From the NCBI GenBank assembly GCA_036745275.1, contig DAIOGK010000003.1, positions 62,001-126,000 on the forward strand: 64,000 bases of DNA. The letters run 5' to 3'. How positions within the stretch are numbered: position 1 is the first letter of the stretch; each line of letters starts with the position of its first letter. Below, piece after piece: positions 1 to 8,465 of the stretch. A program made the translations under genes and the position numbers. The notes under the pieces are model-generated. The model searched no databases and was not told the origin of the DNA. It saw nothing but the letters and a program-made list of their open reading frames with translations. This stretch comes from JAIUNP01 sp020161975 (GTDB taxonomy: Bacteria > Pseudomonadota > Alphaproteobacteria > Rhizobiales > Beijerinckiaceae).

Positions 1-2
1 GC

Positions 3-707
3 GAGACCATTGACTACGGTCCCTGCGCCTTTCTCGACCGCTACCATCCCGGGCAGGTGTTCAGTTCCATCGATACGGGCGGGCGCTACGCCTTCGGCAA
101 CCAGCCGCTGATCGCGCACTGGAATCTCGCCAGGCTTGCGGAAACGCTGATCGGACTTGTCGGGCCGGACGAACAGCAGGCCATTGCCGAACTGACGGCG
201 GAACTTGACCGCTTTCCAGCGGTCTACGAGGCGGAATGGCTCAGCCTGATGCGCGCAAAGCTCGGACTGTCCGGCGAAGAGGCAGGGGATGGGGCGCTGG
301 TGCGCGATCTTCACGCGGCAATGGCGCGAGGTGAAGCCGATTTCACGCTGACGTTCCGGTTTCTCTCCATCGTGGTGCGTGGCGATGATGCATCGTTCCT
401 TGCGCTGTTCAACGGTGAGCCCTCGGTGCCGGACTGGCTGGCGCAATACCGTGCGCGGATCGGACGCGAGGCCGGCGAGCCGGAGATGCGGGCCACTGCG
501 ATGGACCGAATCAATCCCCTCTATATTCCGCGCAATCACCTCGTGGATGCAGCGATTTCTGCCGCTGAAGGGCAGGGCGATCTTGCGCCGCTGGTGGCCT
601 TGGCGGGCGTCCTTGACCAGCCCTTCACCGAGCAGGCTGGGAAGGACGGTTATGCAGCTCCGCTTGCCGGCCATGATCGCCGGTTCAGGACCTTCTGCGG
701 GACGTAA
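3..707 (+). CDS. selO: Protein adenylyltransferase SelO (YdiU/UPF0061), 3' part
   Basis: The gene enters from the left edge; the frame is open from base 3 and ends with TAA at 705-707, so about the last 234 residues are seen. SelO proteins are pseudokinase-fold enzymes that transfer AMP from ATP to Ser, Thr or Tyr of other proteins, linked to redox stress. The visible part carries the family's conserved stretch TIDYGPCAFLDRYHP followed by GRYAFGNQP and the helix WNLARLAETL. The C-terminus is FCGT, placing a Cys three residues before the end, where eukaryotic SelO has selenocysteine and many bacterial members have Cys. The kinase-like core lies outside the window. It converges on glgP, with a terminator between them. 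Identification is firm; activity cannot be judged without the N-terminal part. Confidence 0.9.
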   Translation, partial: ETIDYGPCAFLDRYHPGQVFSSIDTGGRYAFGNQPLIAHWNLARLAETLIGLVGPDEQQAIAELTAELDRFPAVYEAEWLSLMRAKLGLSGEEAGDGALVRDLHAAMARGEADFTLTFRFLSIVVRGDDASFLALFNGEPSVPDWLAQYRARIGREAGEPEMRATAMDRINPLYIPRNHLVDAAISAAEGQGDLAPLVALAGVLDQPFTEQAGKDGYAAPLAGHDRRFRTFCGT

Positions 708-714
708 TAGTGGT

Positions 715-796
715 GCCGCTCACGCGGCATCCCTCGCAACGGCTCGGCGAACCGTCGGTTCTATGGGTCGCCGCTCACGCGGCGTTCCTCGCAACG
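715..796. repeat. Two copies of a 27-nt direct repeat, each with an inner palindrome
   Basis: Copies at 715-741 and 770-796 match at 25 of 27 positions and have a 55-base period. Each begins GCCGC-TCAC-GCGGC, a five-pair stem with a four-base loop, and ends TCGCAACG. They fill most of the gap between selO and the terminator at 801. This looks like a dispersed intergenic palindromic element rather than coding DNA; copies elsewhere in the genome cannot be seen from here. Confidence 0.75.
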
Positions 797-800
797 AAAA

Positions 801-820
801 GGGGCGGACAATCCGCCCCT
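801..820. terminator. Hairpin terminator between convergent selO and glgP
   Basis: GGGGCGGA (801-808) pairs with TCCGCCCC (812-819) around a three-base loop. AAAA precedes it at 797-800, which gives a T run when read leftward from glgP; on the selO side there is only a short T. It most likely ends glgP transcripts and may act in both directions. Confidence 0.7.
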
Positions 821-852
821 TCGTCTCATTCCCGTTTCCGGTTCCGCCGATC

Positions 853-3345
853 TCAGGCTCGCGTTTCCGCGTGCCAGATGTCGGAGGCGTATTCGCGGAT
901 CGTGCGGTCGGATGAGAACCAGCCCATTCGCGCGGTGTTGTTGATCGATTTCTTCCACCACTCGGCCTTGTCAGTCCAGAGAGCGTCGATCTGGCGCTGG
1001 GTGGTGTAGTAGCTGTCGAAGTCGGCGCAGAGCATGTAGTGGTCGTAGTTGCGCAGCACATCGACGAGTTCGCGGTAGCGGTTCGGATCTTCCGGGGAGA
1101 AGACGCCGCTCGCCAGCGAATCCAGCACCTGGCTCAGCCAGGGCGAGGCGTTGATAGCTGGCACGCCGGAGATGCCTTGCGCGCGGCGGGCTTCCACCTC
1201 GTCGGCTTTCATGCCGAAGATGAAGAAGTTCTCGGCCCCCACATGCTCACGCATTTCCACATTGGCGCCGTCGAGCGTGCCGATGGTCAGGGCACCGTTG
1301 AGGGCAAGCTTCATGTTGCCGGTGCCCGAGGCTTCGGTGCCCGCAGTGGAGATCTGCTCCGACAGGTCAGCGGCCGGAATGATGCTCTCGGCGAGGCTGA
1401 CATTGTAGTTCGGGATAAAGGCGACCTTGAGCAGGCCCCGCACGGTCGGATCGTTGTTGACGATGCGGGCGATGTCGTTGGCCAGCTTGATGATGAGCTT
1501 GGCCATGTGATAGCTCGGCGCCGCCTTGCCGGCGAAGATCTTCACGCGCGGCACAAAGTCACCCGAGGGATTGGCGCGGATGGAATTGTAGAGCGCGACT
1601 GTCTCCAGCAGGTTGAGCAACTGGCGCTTGTATTCATGGATGCGTTTGATCTGGACGTCGAACATCGCCGCCGGATCAACCTTGAAGCCAAGCCGGTCGT
1701 TGATGAGCTTGCCGAGCTTGACCTTGTTGGCATAGCGGATGCGCTCAAGCTTGGCCTGGAAGCCCGCATCGTCAGCCAGCGGCAGGATGTGCGTCAGCTT
1801 TTCCGGATTGTCGAGCACCTCAACGCCCGCTGCCTCGACAAGGGCGCGGGTGAGGGCCGGGTTCGCCTCCATCAGCCAGCGGCGGAAGGTGATGCCGTTG
1901 GTCTTGTTGCGGATGCGGTCCGGGTAGACCGAGTGCAGGTCGTGGAACACGGTCTGCTTCATCAGGTCCGAGTGCAGCGCCGACACGCCGTTTACCGCAT
2001 GGGAGCCGACGAAGGCGAGATGTCCCATGCGCACACGGCGACCGTTATGCTCGTCGATCAGCGAGACCGAGGCCATCAGGCCGGGATCACTCTTGCCCTG
2101 CTTGCGCAGCGCTTCGAGATGGTCGGCGTTGATGAGATAGATGATCTGCATGTGGCGCGGCAGCAGGCGTTCCATCAGCGGCACCGGCCAGCTTTCCAGC
2201 GCTTCTGGCATCAGCGTGTGGTTGGTGTAGGCCAGCGCTTCCTGCGTGATCTTCCAGGCGTCCTTCCAGTTGACGTCGTTGAGATCGACGAGAATGCGCA
2301 TCAGTTCGGCCACCGCGATGGCCGGATGCGTATCGTTCATCTGGATCGCCACCTTCTGGCCGAGGGTGTGGATGTCCCCCTGCTGCGAGATATGGCGGCG
2401 GACGAGATCCTGCAACGAGGCGGAGACGAAGAAGTACTCCTGCCTGAGGCGCAGTTCCTGCCCTGCGGGGGTCGCATCCGAAGGATAGAGGATTTTCGAG
2501 ATGGCTTCAGCGCGGACGCGGCTCGACAGGGCCGCGAGGTAGTCGCCCTGGTTGAAGGCGTCGAGGCGCAGCGGTTCGGGCGTGCGAGCGCGCCAGAGGC
2601 GCAGGGTGTTGAAATGCTTGCCACGCCAGCCGACCACCGGGGTGTCATAGGCGATGGCCTTGATGATTTCGGCGGGCTTCCAGACCTGGGCGCGCGGTTC
2701 GTCACCGGCGCCGGCGTTCAGCGCGCCGCCAAAGCCGATGTTATACTGCGCCTCGGGACGCTCGAACTCCCACGGATTGCCGAACCACAGCCAGTCCTCG
2801 GGATATTCCTCCTGCCAGCCGTTCTTGATCTGCTGGCGGAAGAAGCCGTGGTCATAGCGGATGCCATAGCCGTAGGCCGCGACCGAGAGTGTCGCCATGG
2901 ATTCCATGAAACAGGCGGCAAGGCGCCCAAGGCCGCCGTTGCCGAGCGCGGCATCCGGTTCGACCTCTTTCAGGATTTCAAGATCGACATTGAGTTCGGA
3001 CAGGGCCGAACGAACAATATCCGTCACGCCGAGGTTGTTCAGCGCGTCGGTCAGCAGGCGACCGATGAGGAATTCCATCGACAGGTAATAGACCCGCTTG
3101 CGGCCCGAAGCGCGCGTCTCACGCGTCGATTCCATCCAGCCATCGACGATCTTGTCGCGCACGGCAAGGGTGGTGGCGAGGAACCAGTCGCGTTCGGACG
3201 CAACTGAACGGTCCTTGCCGACAGCGTAGTTCAGCTTGGCCTCGATGGCCTTTCGGAACAGGGCAACATGGGCGGGATCGGGCTTTTCGCCCGGCAGGCG
3301 TTGATCATCGTTCACAGCGGGCTTCATTTTCAATGCGGATTTCAT
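853..3345 (-). CDS. glgP: Glycogen/starch phosphorylase
   Basis: 830 residues, full length for the GT35 alpha-glucan phosphorylase family. It cleaves alpha-1,4-glucan with phosphate to release glucose 1-phosphate in the cytoplasm. The pyridoxal-phosphate site is seen as EASGTGNMKLALNGALTIGT near residue 675, where the Lys binds PLP. Other family blocks include NDTHPAIAVAELMR, RIHEYKRQLLN and DVQIKRIHEYK. The ATG at 3345 is preferred to the upstream TTG at 3351, because GAGGGG lies eight bases before the ATG. It begins 12 bases after the pgi stop on the same strand, so pgi and glgP should be co-transcribed, feeding glucose phosphates into glycolysis or the pentose phosphate route. No glgA, glgB or glgC is in the window. 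Confidence 0.97.
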   Translation of the reverse strand: MKSALKMKPAVNDDQRLPGEKPDPAHVALFRKAIEAKLNYAVGKDRSVASERDWFLATTLAVRDKIVDGWMESTRETRASGRKRVYYLSMEFLIGRLLTDALNNLGVTDIVRSALSELNVDLEILKEVEPDAALGNGGLGRLAACFMESMATLSVAAYGYGIRYDHGFFRQQIKNGWQEEYPEDWLWFGNPWEFERPEAQYNIGFGGALNAGAGDEPRAQVWKPAEIIKAIAYDTPVVGWRGKHFNTLRLWRARTPEPLRLDAFNQGDYLAALSSRVRAEAISKILYPSDATPAGQELRLRQEYFFVSASLQDLVRRHISQQGDIHTLGQKVAIQMNDTHPAIAVAELMRILVDLNDVNWKDAWKITQEALAYTNHTLMPEALESWPVPLMERLLPRHMQIIYLINADHLEALRKQGKSDPGLMASVSLIDEHNGRRVRMGHLAFVGSHAVNGVSALHSDLMKQTVFHDLHSVYPDRIRNKTNGITFRRWLMEANPALTRALVEAAGVEVLDNPEKLTHILPLADDAGFQAKLERIRYANKVKLGKLINDRLGFKVDPAAMFDVQIKRIHEYKRQLLNLLETVALYNSIRANPSGDFVPRVKIFAGKAAPSYHMAKLIIKLANDIARIVNNDPTVRGLLKVAFIPNYNVSLAESIIPAADLSEQISTAGTEASGTGNMKLALNGALTIGTLDGANVEMREHVGAENFFIFGMKADEVEARRAQGISGVPAINASPWLSQVLDSLASGVFSPEDPNRYRELVDVLRNYDHYMLCADFDSYYTTQRQIDALWTDKAEWWKKSINNTARMGWFSSDRTIREYASDIWHAETRA

Positions 3346-3357
3346 ACGCAATTCCCC

Positions 3358-5025
3358 TCAAACCCCGGTTTTCCCGCCTGGCCCGGCGGGTCGTTTTGAT
3401 GCTGTCCGAATGTGGGCGACGAGGCCCGCCGTCGAGGCGTCAAGCCCCTCGGTGGTCTTTTCGCCGGAGACGACGGGCATCAGCCGGGCGCAGAGTTCCT
3501 TGCCCAGTTCGACGCCCCACTGATCGAAGGAATTGATCCCCCAGATGACGCCCTGCACGAACACCTTGTGCTCGTAGAGGGCGATCAGCTTGCCCATGGT
3601 CGCCGGGTCCAGTTGGCGGTAGACAAGCGTATTGGTCGGACGGTTGCCCGGAAAAACCTTGTGCGGAGCGAGCGCTGCGACGGCCTTGGCGTCGAGCCCC
3701 TGCGCGGCCAGTTGCGCGGTTGCTTCCTCCAGCGTCCGGCCGCGCATCAGCGCTTCGGTTTGGGCGAGGCAGTTGGCAACGAGCGCCTGATGATGGGCAG
3801 CGTCGGCCTTCACCGGTTCTGCGCCCACCAGAAAATCGCACGGGATGACATCCGTGCCCTGATGGATCAGCTGGAAGAAGGCGTGCTGGCCGTTGGTGCC
3901 TGGTTCGCCCCAGACAACCGGGCCGGTGGCATGGTCCACCGGGGTTCCGTCCTTCTTCACGTTCTTGCCGTTTGATTCCATGTCCAGTTGCTGGAGATAG
4001 GCGGGAAATCGGGCAAGACGTTGTTCATAGGGCAGGACGGCCTGCGTCGAAAACCCGAGCACATCGCGATACCAGACGCCGATCAGCGCCATCAGCACGG
4101 GCAGGTTCTTCTGAAAGGGCTTTTCAGCAAAGTGCCGATCAATGGCGTGGGCGCCGGCCAGCATCGCTTCAAAATTCTTGGCGCCGATGGCGATCATCAC
4201 CGGCAGACCAATGGCGGACCAGACCGAATAACGTCCGCCCACCCAATCCCAGAAGCGGAACACGCGGGACGCATTGATGCCGAAGGCGGCAGTGCCGGGC
4301 ATGTTGGTGGAGATGGCGGCGAAATGGGTGCCGACCGCCGCCTCGCCCAGCGCATCCGCGATCCAGGCGCGGGCCGAGCGGGCATTCATCATCGTTTCCT
4401 GGGTGGTGAAGGTCTTGGAAGAGACCAGCACCAGCGTGGTTGCAGGGTCAAGCCTTGCAATTGTATCGGCGATGTCGGCGCCATCGACATTCGAGACGAA
4501 ATGCGAGCGGATGCGCTTCAAGGCATAGGGCGAGAGCGCGCGGGCGACCATGGCGGGGCCCAGATCCGAGCCGCCGATGCCAATGTTGACGACATCGGTG
4601 AACGGCTTGCCATTGGCCGCCCTGATGGCGCCGGAGCGGATGGCTTCGGCAAATTCGCCGCAGCGCGCGCGCTCGGCGGCAACCTCCGGCATCACGTCCT
4701 TGCCATTCACGAAAACAGGCGTGCCGGACAGGTTGCGCAGGGCTGTGTGGAGTACCGCGCGGCCTTCGGTGGTGTTGATGGTGCCGCCGGCGAACATGGC
4801 ATCGCGCGCCGCCGCAAGTCCACTCGCTTCGGCAAGACCGGTCAGCAAGCGAAGAGTGCGACGGTCGAGCCGGTTCTTGGAATAGTCGAGCAGCAGGCCT
4901 TCAGCCTTCAGGGACAGGCGGGCGAAACGATTGGGATCGCTGGCGAATTTCTCGCGGAGCGTGGTCTTTTCGATCTGTCGGGCATGGCGTTCAAGTTTGC
5001 GCCACGCAGTATTGATGCCGGTCAT
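3358..5025 (-). CDS. pgi: Glucose-6-phosphate isomerase
   Basis: 555 residues, matching the usual length for the large bacterial PGI type. It interconverts glucose 6-phosphate and fructose 6-phosphate. Family signatures are visible: DWVGGRYSVWSAIGL in the middle, GEPGTNGQHAFFQLIHQGT with the catalytic His, and QWGVELGKEL with the active-site Lys near the C-terminus. The start MTGINTAWRKLERH is chosen because it aligns with the known PGI N-terminus and has AAGGA six bases upstream; the frame stays open 39 codons further up without family resemblance. It is followed 12 bases later by glgP. The 151-base gap upstream separates it from glpD and should hold its own promoter. Confidence 0.97.
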   Translation of the reverse strand: MTGINTAWRKLERHARQIEKTTLREKFASDPNRFARLSLKAEGLLLDYSKNRLDRRTLRLLTGLAEASGLAAARDAMFAGGTINTTEGRAVLHTALRNLSGTPVFVNGKDVMPEVAAERARCGEFAEAIRSGAIRAANGKPFTDVVNIGIGGSDLGPAMVARALSPYALKRIRSHFVSNVDGADIADTIARLDPATTLVLVSSKTFTTQETMMNARSARAWIADALGEAAVGTHFAAISTNMPGTAAFGINASRVFRFWDWVGGRYSVWSAIGLPVMIAIGAKNFEAMLAGAHAIDRHFAEKPFQKNLPVLMALIGVWYRDVLGFSTQAVLPYEQRLARFPAYLQQLDMESNGKNVKKDGTPVDHATGPVVWGEPGTNGQHAFFQLIHQGTDVIPCDFLVGAEPVKADAAHHQALVANCLAQTEALMRGRTLEEATAQLAAQGLDAKAVAALAPHKVFPGNRPTNTLVYRQLDPATMGKLIALYEHKVFVQGVIWGINSFDQWGVELGKELCARLMPVVSGEKTTEGLDASTAGLVAHIRTASKRPAGPGGKTGV

Positions 5026-5155
5026 TCGCTTTCCTTCGAGCGCGGGAACAGGACTGGACTGGCCTTCCCGGGGAAGGGCATGACCAAACCGCATTCCTCG
5101 AAATTCCGCACCCGGCTCCTTGCCACAGATGTGGTTTTGCACGGATGCAATTACT

Positions 5156-5183
5156 AAAAACTGTAACCGGCTTTCGTCAGCCG
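5156..5183 (-). terminator. Possible weak terminator after glpD
   Basis: On the minus strand, CGGCT and AGCCG form a five-pair stem with a six-base loop (5168-5183) overlapping the glpD stop. After a short spacer comes a run of five T (5156-5160 on the plus strand as A). The stem is short and not adjacent to the T run, so it is only a candidate end for the long iol-glpD transcript. Confidence 0.3.
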
Positions 5184-6691
5184 CCGTGATTTGTTCTTAA
5201 GATTACGAAACTGTTGAGAGCATCGGCTTCGGCAGCAGTCAGGCGTAATCCGAGCTTGCTGCGCCGCCAGAGAATATCGGCAGCCGAACGGGCCCATTCG
5301 GTCTCGATGAGGTGGATCACCTCACGTTCGTAGAGGTCCGCACCGAAATGCTGGCCGAGGTCGGCTGTGGTGCGGGCGCCGGCCACGATATTCAGCGCAT
5401 CCGTGCCATAGGCGCGCACAAGCCGTTGGGCCGTGGAAGATGACAGGAAGCGATATTCTGTGCGCAGGCGATAAACGAGGTGCTGATATCCGGAGACGGG
5501 GAAATCGCCGCCGGGCAGGGGTTTTTGGCCGCTCCAGCCCTTTTTCGCCTGCACTTCGGGGGCAAGGTGGTCCCCGAGCTTCTCGAGCGCCTCTTCCGCA
5601 AGGCGTCGGTAGGTGGTGATCTTGCCGCCGAATATTGACAGGAGCGGAGCCTTGCCCTCGTGTTCGTCCAGCTTCAGCACATAATCGCGTGTCGCTTCCT
5701 GTGCCTTTGATGCGCCATCGTCATAGAGCGGACGCACGCCCGAATAGGTCCAGACGACATCCTCGGGGCGAATGGCCATTTCAAAATACTCGCTGGCCGC
5801 ATCGCAAAGATAACGGACCTCGCCCTCGGTCGCGGCCACTGCCGCCGGATCGCCCTTGTAGTCGCGGTCCGTGGTGCCGATCAGCGTGAAGTCGCGCTCG
5901 TAGGGAATGGCGAAGATGATGCGGTTGTCCGCATTCTGGAAGATGTAGGCACGCTTGTGGTCGAAGAGACGGGGAATGACGATGTGGCTGCCCTGGACCA
6001 TACGGACCGAGGCCGTTGTACTTACCGGGCCAAGATGGCCGAGCACTTCGCCCACCCAGGGGCCCGCAGCGTTGATGAGGATGCGGCCCCGCGCTGTTTG
6101 CCGCGTGCCATTGGCCTTTTCCACGGTCACGGTCCACCCCGAGGCATCACGGCTTGCTGCGATGACCTTCGCGCGGGTTTCGATGCGGGCTCCAAGTTCG
6201 GCGGCAGAGCGGGCGTTCAGCGCGACGAGGCGGCTATCTTCCACCCAGCAGTCGGAATACTCAAAGGCGCGGTGGAATTCGGGCTTCAGCGGCCGACCGG
6301 CGGAAGCGCGCTTCAGGTCCAGCATCCGCGTCGAACGAAGCAGCTTGCGCCCGCCGATGTGGTCGTAAAGGAACAGTCCAAGCCGGATGAGCCAGAGCGG
6401 GCGCAGACCTTTCTGGTAGGGCAGCACGAAGCGCAGGGGCCAGATGATGTGCGGCGCCATTCGCCACAGCACCTCGCGTTCCATCAGCGCCTCGCGGACC
6501 AGCCGGAACTCGTAATATTCGAGATAGCGCAAGCCGCCATGGATCAGCTTGGTCGATGCGGATGATGTTCCGGATGCAAGATCGTTCTGTTCGAACAGGG
6601 CCACCGACAGGCCGCGCCCCGCCGCATCGCGGGCGATGCCGCAGCCGTTGACGCCGCCGCCGATGATCAGAAGATCGTAGAAACCGTCCAT
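5177..6691 (-). CDS. glpD: Aerobic glycerol-3-phosphate dehydrogenase
   Basis: 504 residues, usual length for GlpD. It is an FAD enzyme at the inner membrane oxidising glycerol 3-phosphate to dihydroxyacetone phosphate and passing electrons to quinone. The N-terminal dinucleotide-binding motif is DLLIIGGGVNGCGIARDAAG, followed by the GlpD block SGTSSASTKLIHGGLRYLE. INAAGPWV, GVRPLYDDG and IFGGKITTYRRLAE are further family blocks. The ATG at 6691 sits just below GAGGG and starts seven bases after the iolB stop, so it appears to be the last gene of the iol operon rather than part of a glp operon; no glpK, glpF or glpR is nearby. Inositol catabolism also yields dihydroxyacetone phosphate, which may explain the coupling. 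Confidence 0.95.
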   Translation of the reverse strand: MDGFYDLLIIGGGVNGCGIARDAAGRGLSVALFEQNDLASGTSSASTKLIHGGLRYLEYYEFRLVREALMEREVLWRMAPHIIWPLRFVLPYQKGLRPLWLIRLGLFLYDHIGGRKLLRSTRMLDLKRASAGRPLKPEFHRAFEYSDCWVEDSRLVALNARSAAELGARIETRAKVIAASRDASGWTVTVEKANGTRQTARGRILINAAGPWVGEVLGHLGPVSTTASVRMVQGSHIVIPRLFDHKRAYIFQNADNRIIFAIPYERDFTLIGTTDRDYKGDPAAVAATEGEVRYLCDAASEYFEMAIRPEDVVWTYSGVRPLYDDGASKAQEATRDYVLKLDEHEGKAPLLSIFGGKITTYRRLAEEALEKLGDHLAPEVQAKKGWSGQKPLPGGDFPVSGYQHLVYRLRTEYRFLSSSTAQRLVRAYGTDALNIVAGARTTADLGQHFGADLYEREVIHLIETEWARSAADILWRRSKLGLRLTAAEADALNSFVILRTNHGG

Positions 6692-6698
6692 CAAACCC

Positions 6699-7490
6699 TC
6701 ACCATGTCAGGAAGGCATGGTCTTTCGGAAAGGAGAATTTCCATGCCCGGCGCGGACCGGCCATGACGTTGAGATAGTAGAGATCGAATCCATGCGGCGC
6801 GCCGACCGGATGATAGCCCTTCGGCACCAAAACAACATCCCGATGACCGAAGGCCATCGTCTCATCCAGGCTGCCATCGTCGGTATAGACGCGCTGGAAG
6901 CCAAAGCCGCTGCCACGTTTGAGCCGGTGATAATAGGTTTCCTCAAGATAGGTCTCGTTGGGGAAATCATCGGTGTCGTGCTTGTGCGGCGGATAGGACG
7001 ACCAGTTGCCGCCGGGCGTGATGACCTCGACAACCAGCAGGCTTTCGGCGATGGGCGAGGTATCGGGCAGGATGTTGCGGACGTAACGGGTGTTGGTTCC
7101 TTGCCCACGGGTTTCCTGGCCCACCTCGTCCGGCGTGATCAGGCGGGCGGGCTTATCGCCCCTGGCCGGCGCCGAGCAGATTGCGATCTCGCAAGCGGTT
7201 TCGGCGGTCACGCTGTATGTTGCCTTCGCCGGTGCGTAGACCGACCAGGGGCTGCCCTCGAACACGTCCGTCCGTGCGCCAAGCGTGCCGAAATCCTCTT
7301 TGCCAACTGCAATGCGGGCTTTGCCGGTTACAATAACGATGCAGACCTCGCGCCCGCCGGTTTCAGCGCTGATGGCTGCGCCGGGAGCGAGATCGTGCAG
7401 TTCAAAGCCGACATAGGTCCAGCCGGCGTTTTCCGGCGTGATCGCATGGACGGGGTTGGTGGCGGCAGGATGGCGCAGAAGTGTGCTCAT
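6699..7490 (-). CDS. iolB: 5-deoxy-glucuronate isomerase
   Basis: 263 residues, cupin-fold IolB. It converts 5-deoxy-glucuronate to 2-deoxy-5-keto-gluconate in myo-inositol breakdown. Characteristic blocks are YPPHKHDTDDFPNETYLEE, which holds metal-binding His and Glu, and the late RDVVLVPKGYHPVGAPHGFD. The start MSTLLRHPA is set by its ATGA overlap with the iolE stop (7487-7490); an upstream extension of this frame is only the antisense-like shadow inside iolE. Translational coupling within iolC-D-E-B is clear. glpD follows seven bases after the stop. Confidence 0.95.
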   Translation of the reverse strand: MSTLLRHPAATNPVHAITPENAGWTYVGFELHDLAPGAAISAETGGREVCIVIVTGKARIAVGKEDFGTLGARTDVFEGSPWSVYAPAKATYSVTAETACEIAICSAPARGDKPARLITPDEVGQETRGQGTNTRYVRNILPDTSPIAESLLVVEVITPGGNWSSYPPHKHDTDDFPNETYLEETYYHRLKRGSGFGFQRVYTDDGSLDETMAFGHRDVVLVPKGYHPVGAPHGFDLYYLNVMAGPRRAWKFSFPKDHAFLTW

Positions 7491-8386
7491 TTGAGGCCCG
7501 CCTCGGCGAGGAAGCGCTTGAGATTGGCAACACCCTTTTTCGCGTAGGCAAGCGGGTTTGCCTTCTTTGGATCCTGCTCCGCCTCGACGACGACCCAGCC
7601 AGAATAGCCCGGCAATTCCTTGAATACGGCGACATAATCCACTGCGCCATCGCCGGGCACGGTGTAGGTGCCGAGTGCATCGCCCTTGCCGAGGATGGAA
7701 TCGAGGAAGGACCAGTTGCCGGCCTTGGCCTCGGCGATCACAGCAGGGCGCACATCCTTGCAATGCACATGGGTGATGCGCGGACGGTAGCTGCGCGCGA
7801 GTTCCGCCGGGTCGGACCCGCCCCAGGTGGCGTGGCCGGTGTCGAGCAGGAGGTTCACGGGCTTGCCGCAGGCATCCATGAAACGGGCGATGTCCTCGCG
7901 GGTTTCGACAATCGTGCCCATGTGGTGATGGTAGCAGAGGATCAGGCCTTCATCGGCCAGCATGGCGGCGAAATCGGTCATGCGCGCGCCATAGGCTGCC
8001 CAGTCGCCCGCGGCCATGGTGGGGCGCTGGCTGAGTGGCTTTGAGCGGTCGCCGTGGATGGCGTTCGAGGTTTCCGCAACAATGAACACGCTGGTTCCCA
8101 TAGCCCTGAGCAAGTCGCGGTGGGCTTTTGCGAGACGAAATTCCTCTTTCGCATCGCGTTTCAGCAGTTCCACCGAATGCCAGCCGCCGATACAGGCCAT
8201 GCCGAAGGGTGCGAGTGCGGCTTTCAACGCGCCGGCCTCGCGCGGGAATTTGTTGCCCAGTTCCATGCCGACGAAGCCCGCCTCGCGCGCTTCTGCCAGG
8301 CAGGTTTCCAGCGGGGTTTCGCCACCGATTTCGAGCATGTCGTCGTTGGACCAACCAATGGGGTTGGCGCCGATGCGAATGGTCAT
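7487..8386 (-). CDS. iolE: myo-Inosose-2 dehydratase
   Basis: 299 residues of the xylose-isomerase-like TIM-barrel family. IolE dehydrates scyllo-inosose (2-keto-myo-inositol) to the trione substrate of IolD. Visible family blocks: IGANPIGWSNDDM at the N-terminus, GFVGMELGNKFP, CYHHHMGTIVE, LLLDTGHATWGG and GDGAVDYVAVF, with His, Asp and Glu residues for the divalent metal. The start MTIRIGANP at 8386 has AGGTAGAGAAG just upstream; a second in-frame ATG lies 18 bases earlier (8404) with a weaker site. It overlaps iolB by four bases and follows iolD after about 80 bases. Confidence 0.94.
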   Translation of the reverse strand: MTIRIGANPIGWSNDDMLEIGGETPLETCLAEAREAGFVGMELGNKFPREAGALKAALAPFGMACIGGWHSVELLKRDAKEEFRLAKAHRDLLRAMGTSVFIVAETSNAIHGDRSKPLSQRPTMAAGDWAAYGARMTDFAAMLADEGLILCYHHHMGTIVETREDIARFMDACGKPVNLLLDTGHATWGGSDPAELARSYRPRITHVHCKDVRPAVIAEAKAGNWSFLDSILGKGDALGTYTVPGDGAVDYVAVFKELPGYSGWVVVEAEQDPKKANPLAYAKKGVANLKRFLAEAGLK

Positions 8387-8465
8387 TGCTTCTCTACCTG
8401 TCATTCCGGTTGCGAGGTTCGCAAGCCGCGTTTCCGTTCATGTTGGGGGGCGAAGCTGCCGATAA

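Noticed and set aside
1039..3207. Long open frame on the plus strand opposite glgP, about 720 codons
   Set aside because: It is the mirror of a high-G+C gene; composition is Arg/His/Asp-rich without family sequence, and glgP is unambiguous on the other strand. Similar mirrors opposite pgi (3988-5157) and iolC (10376-11791) are dismissed for the same reason.
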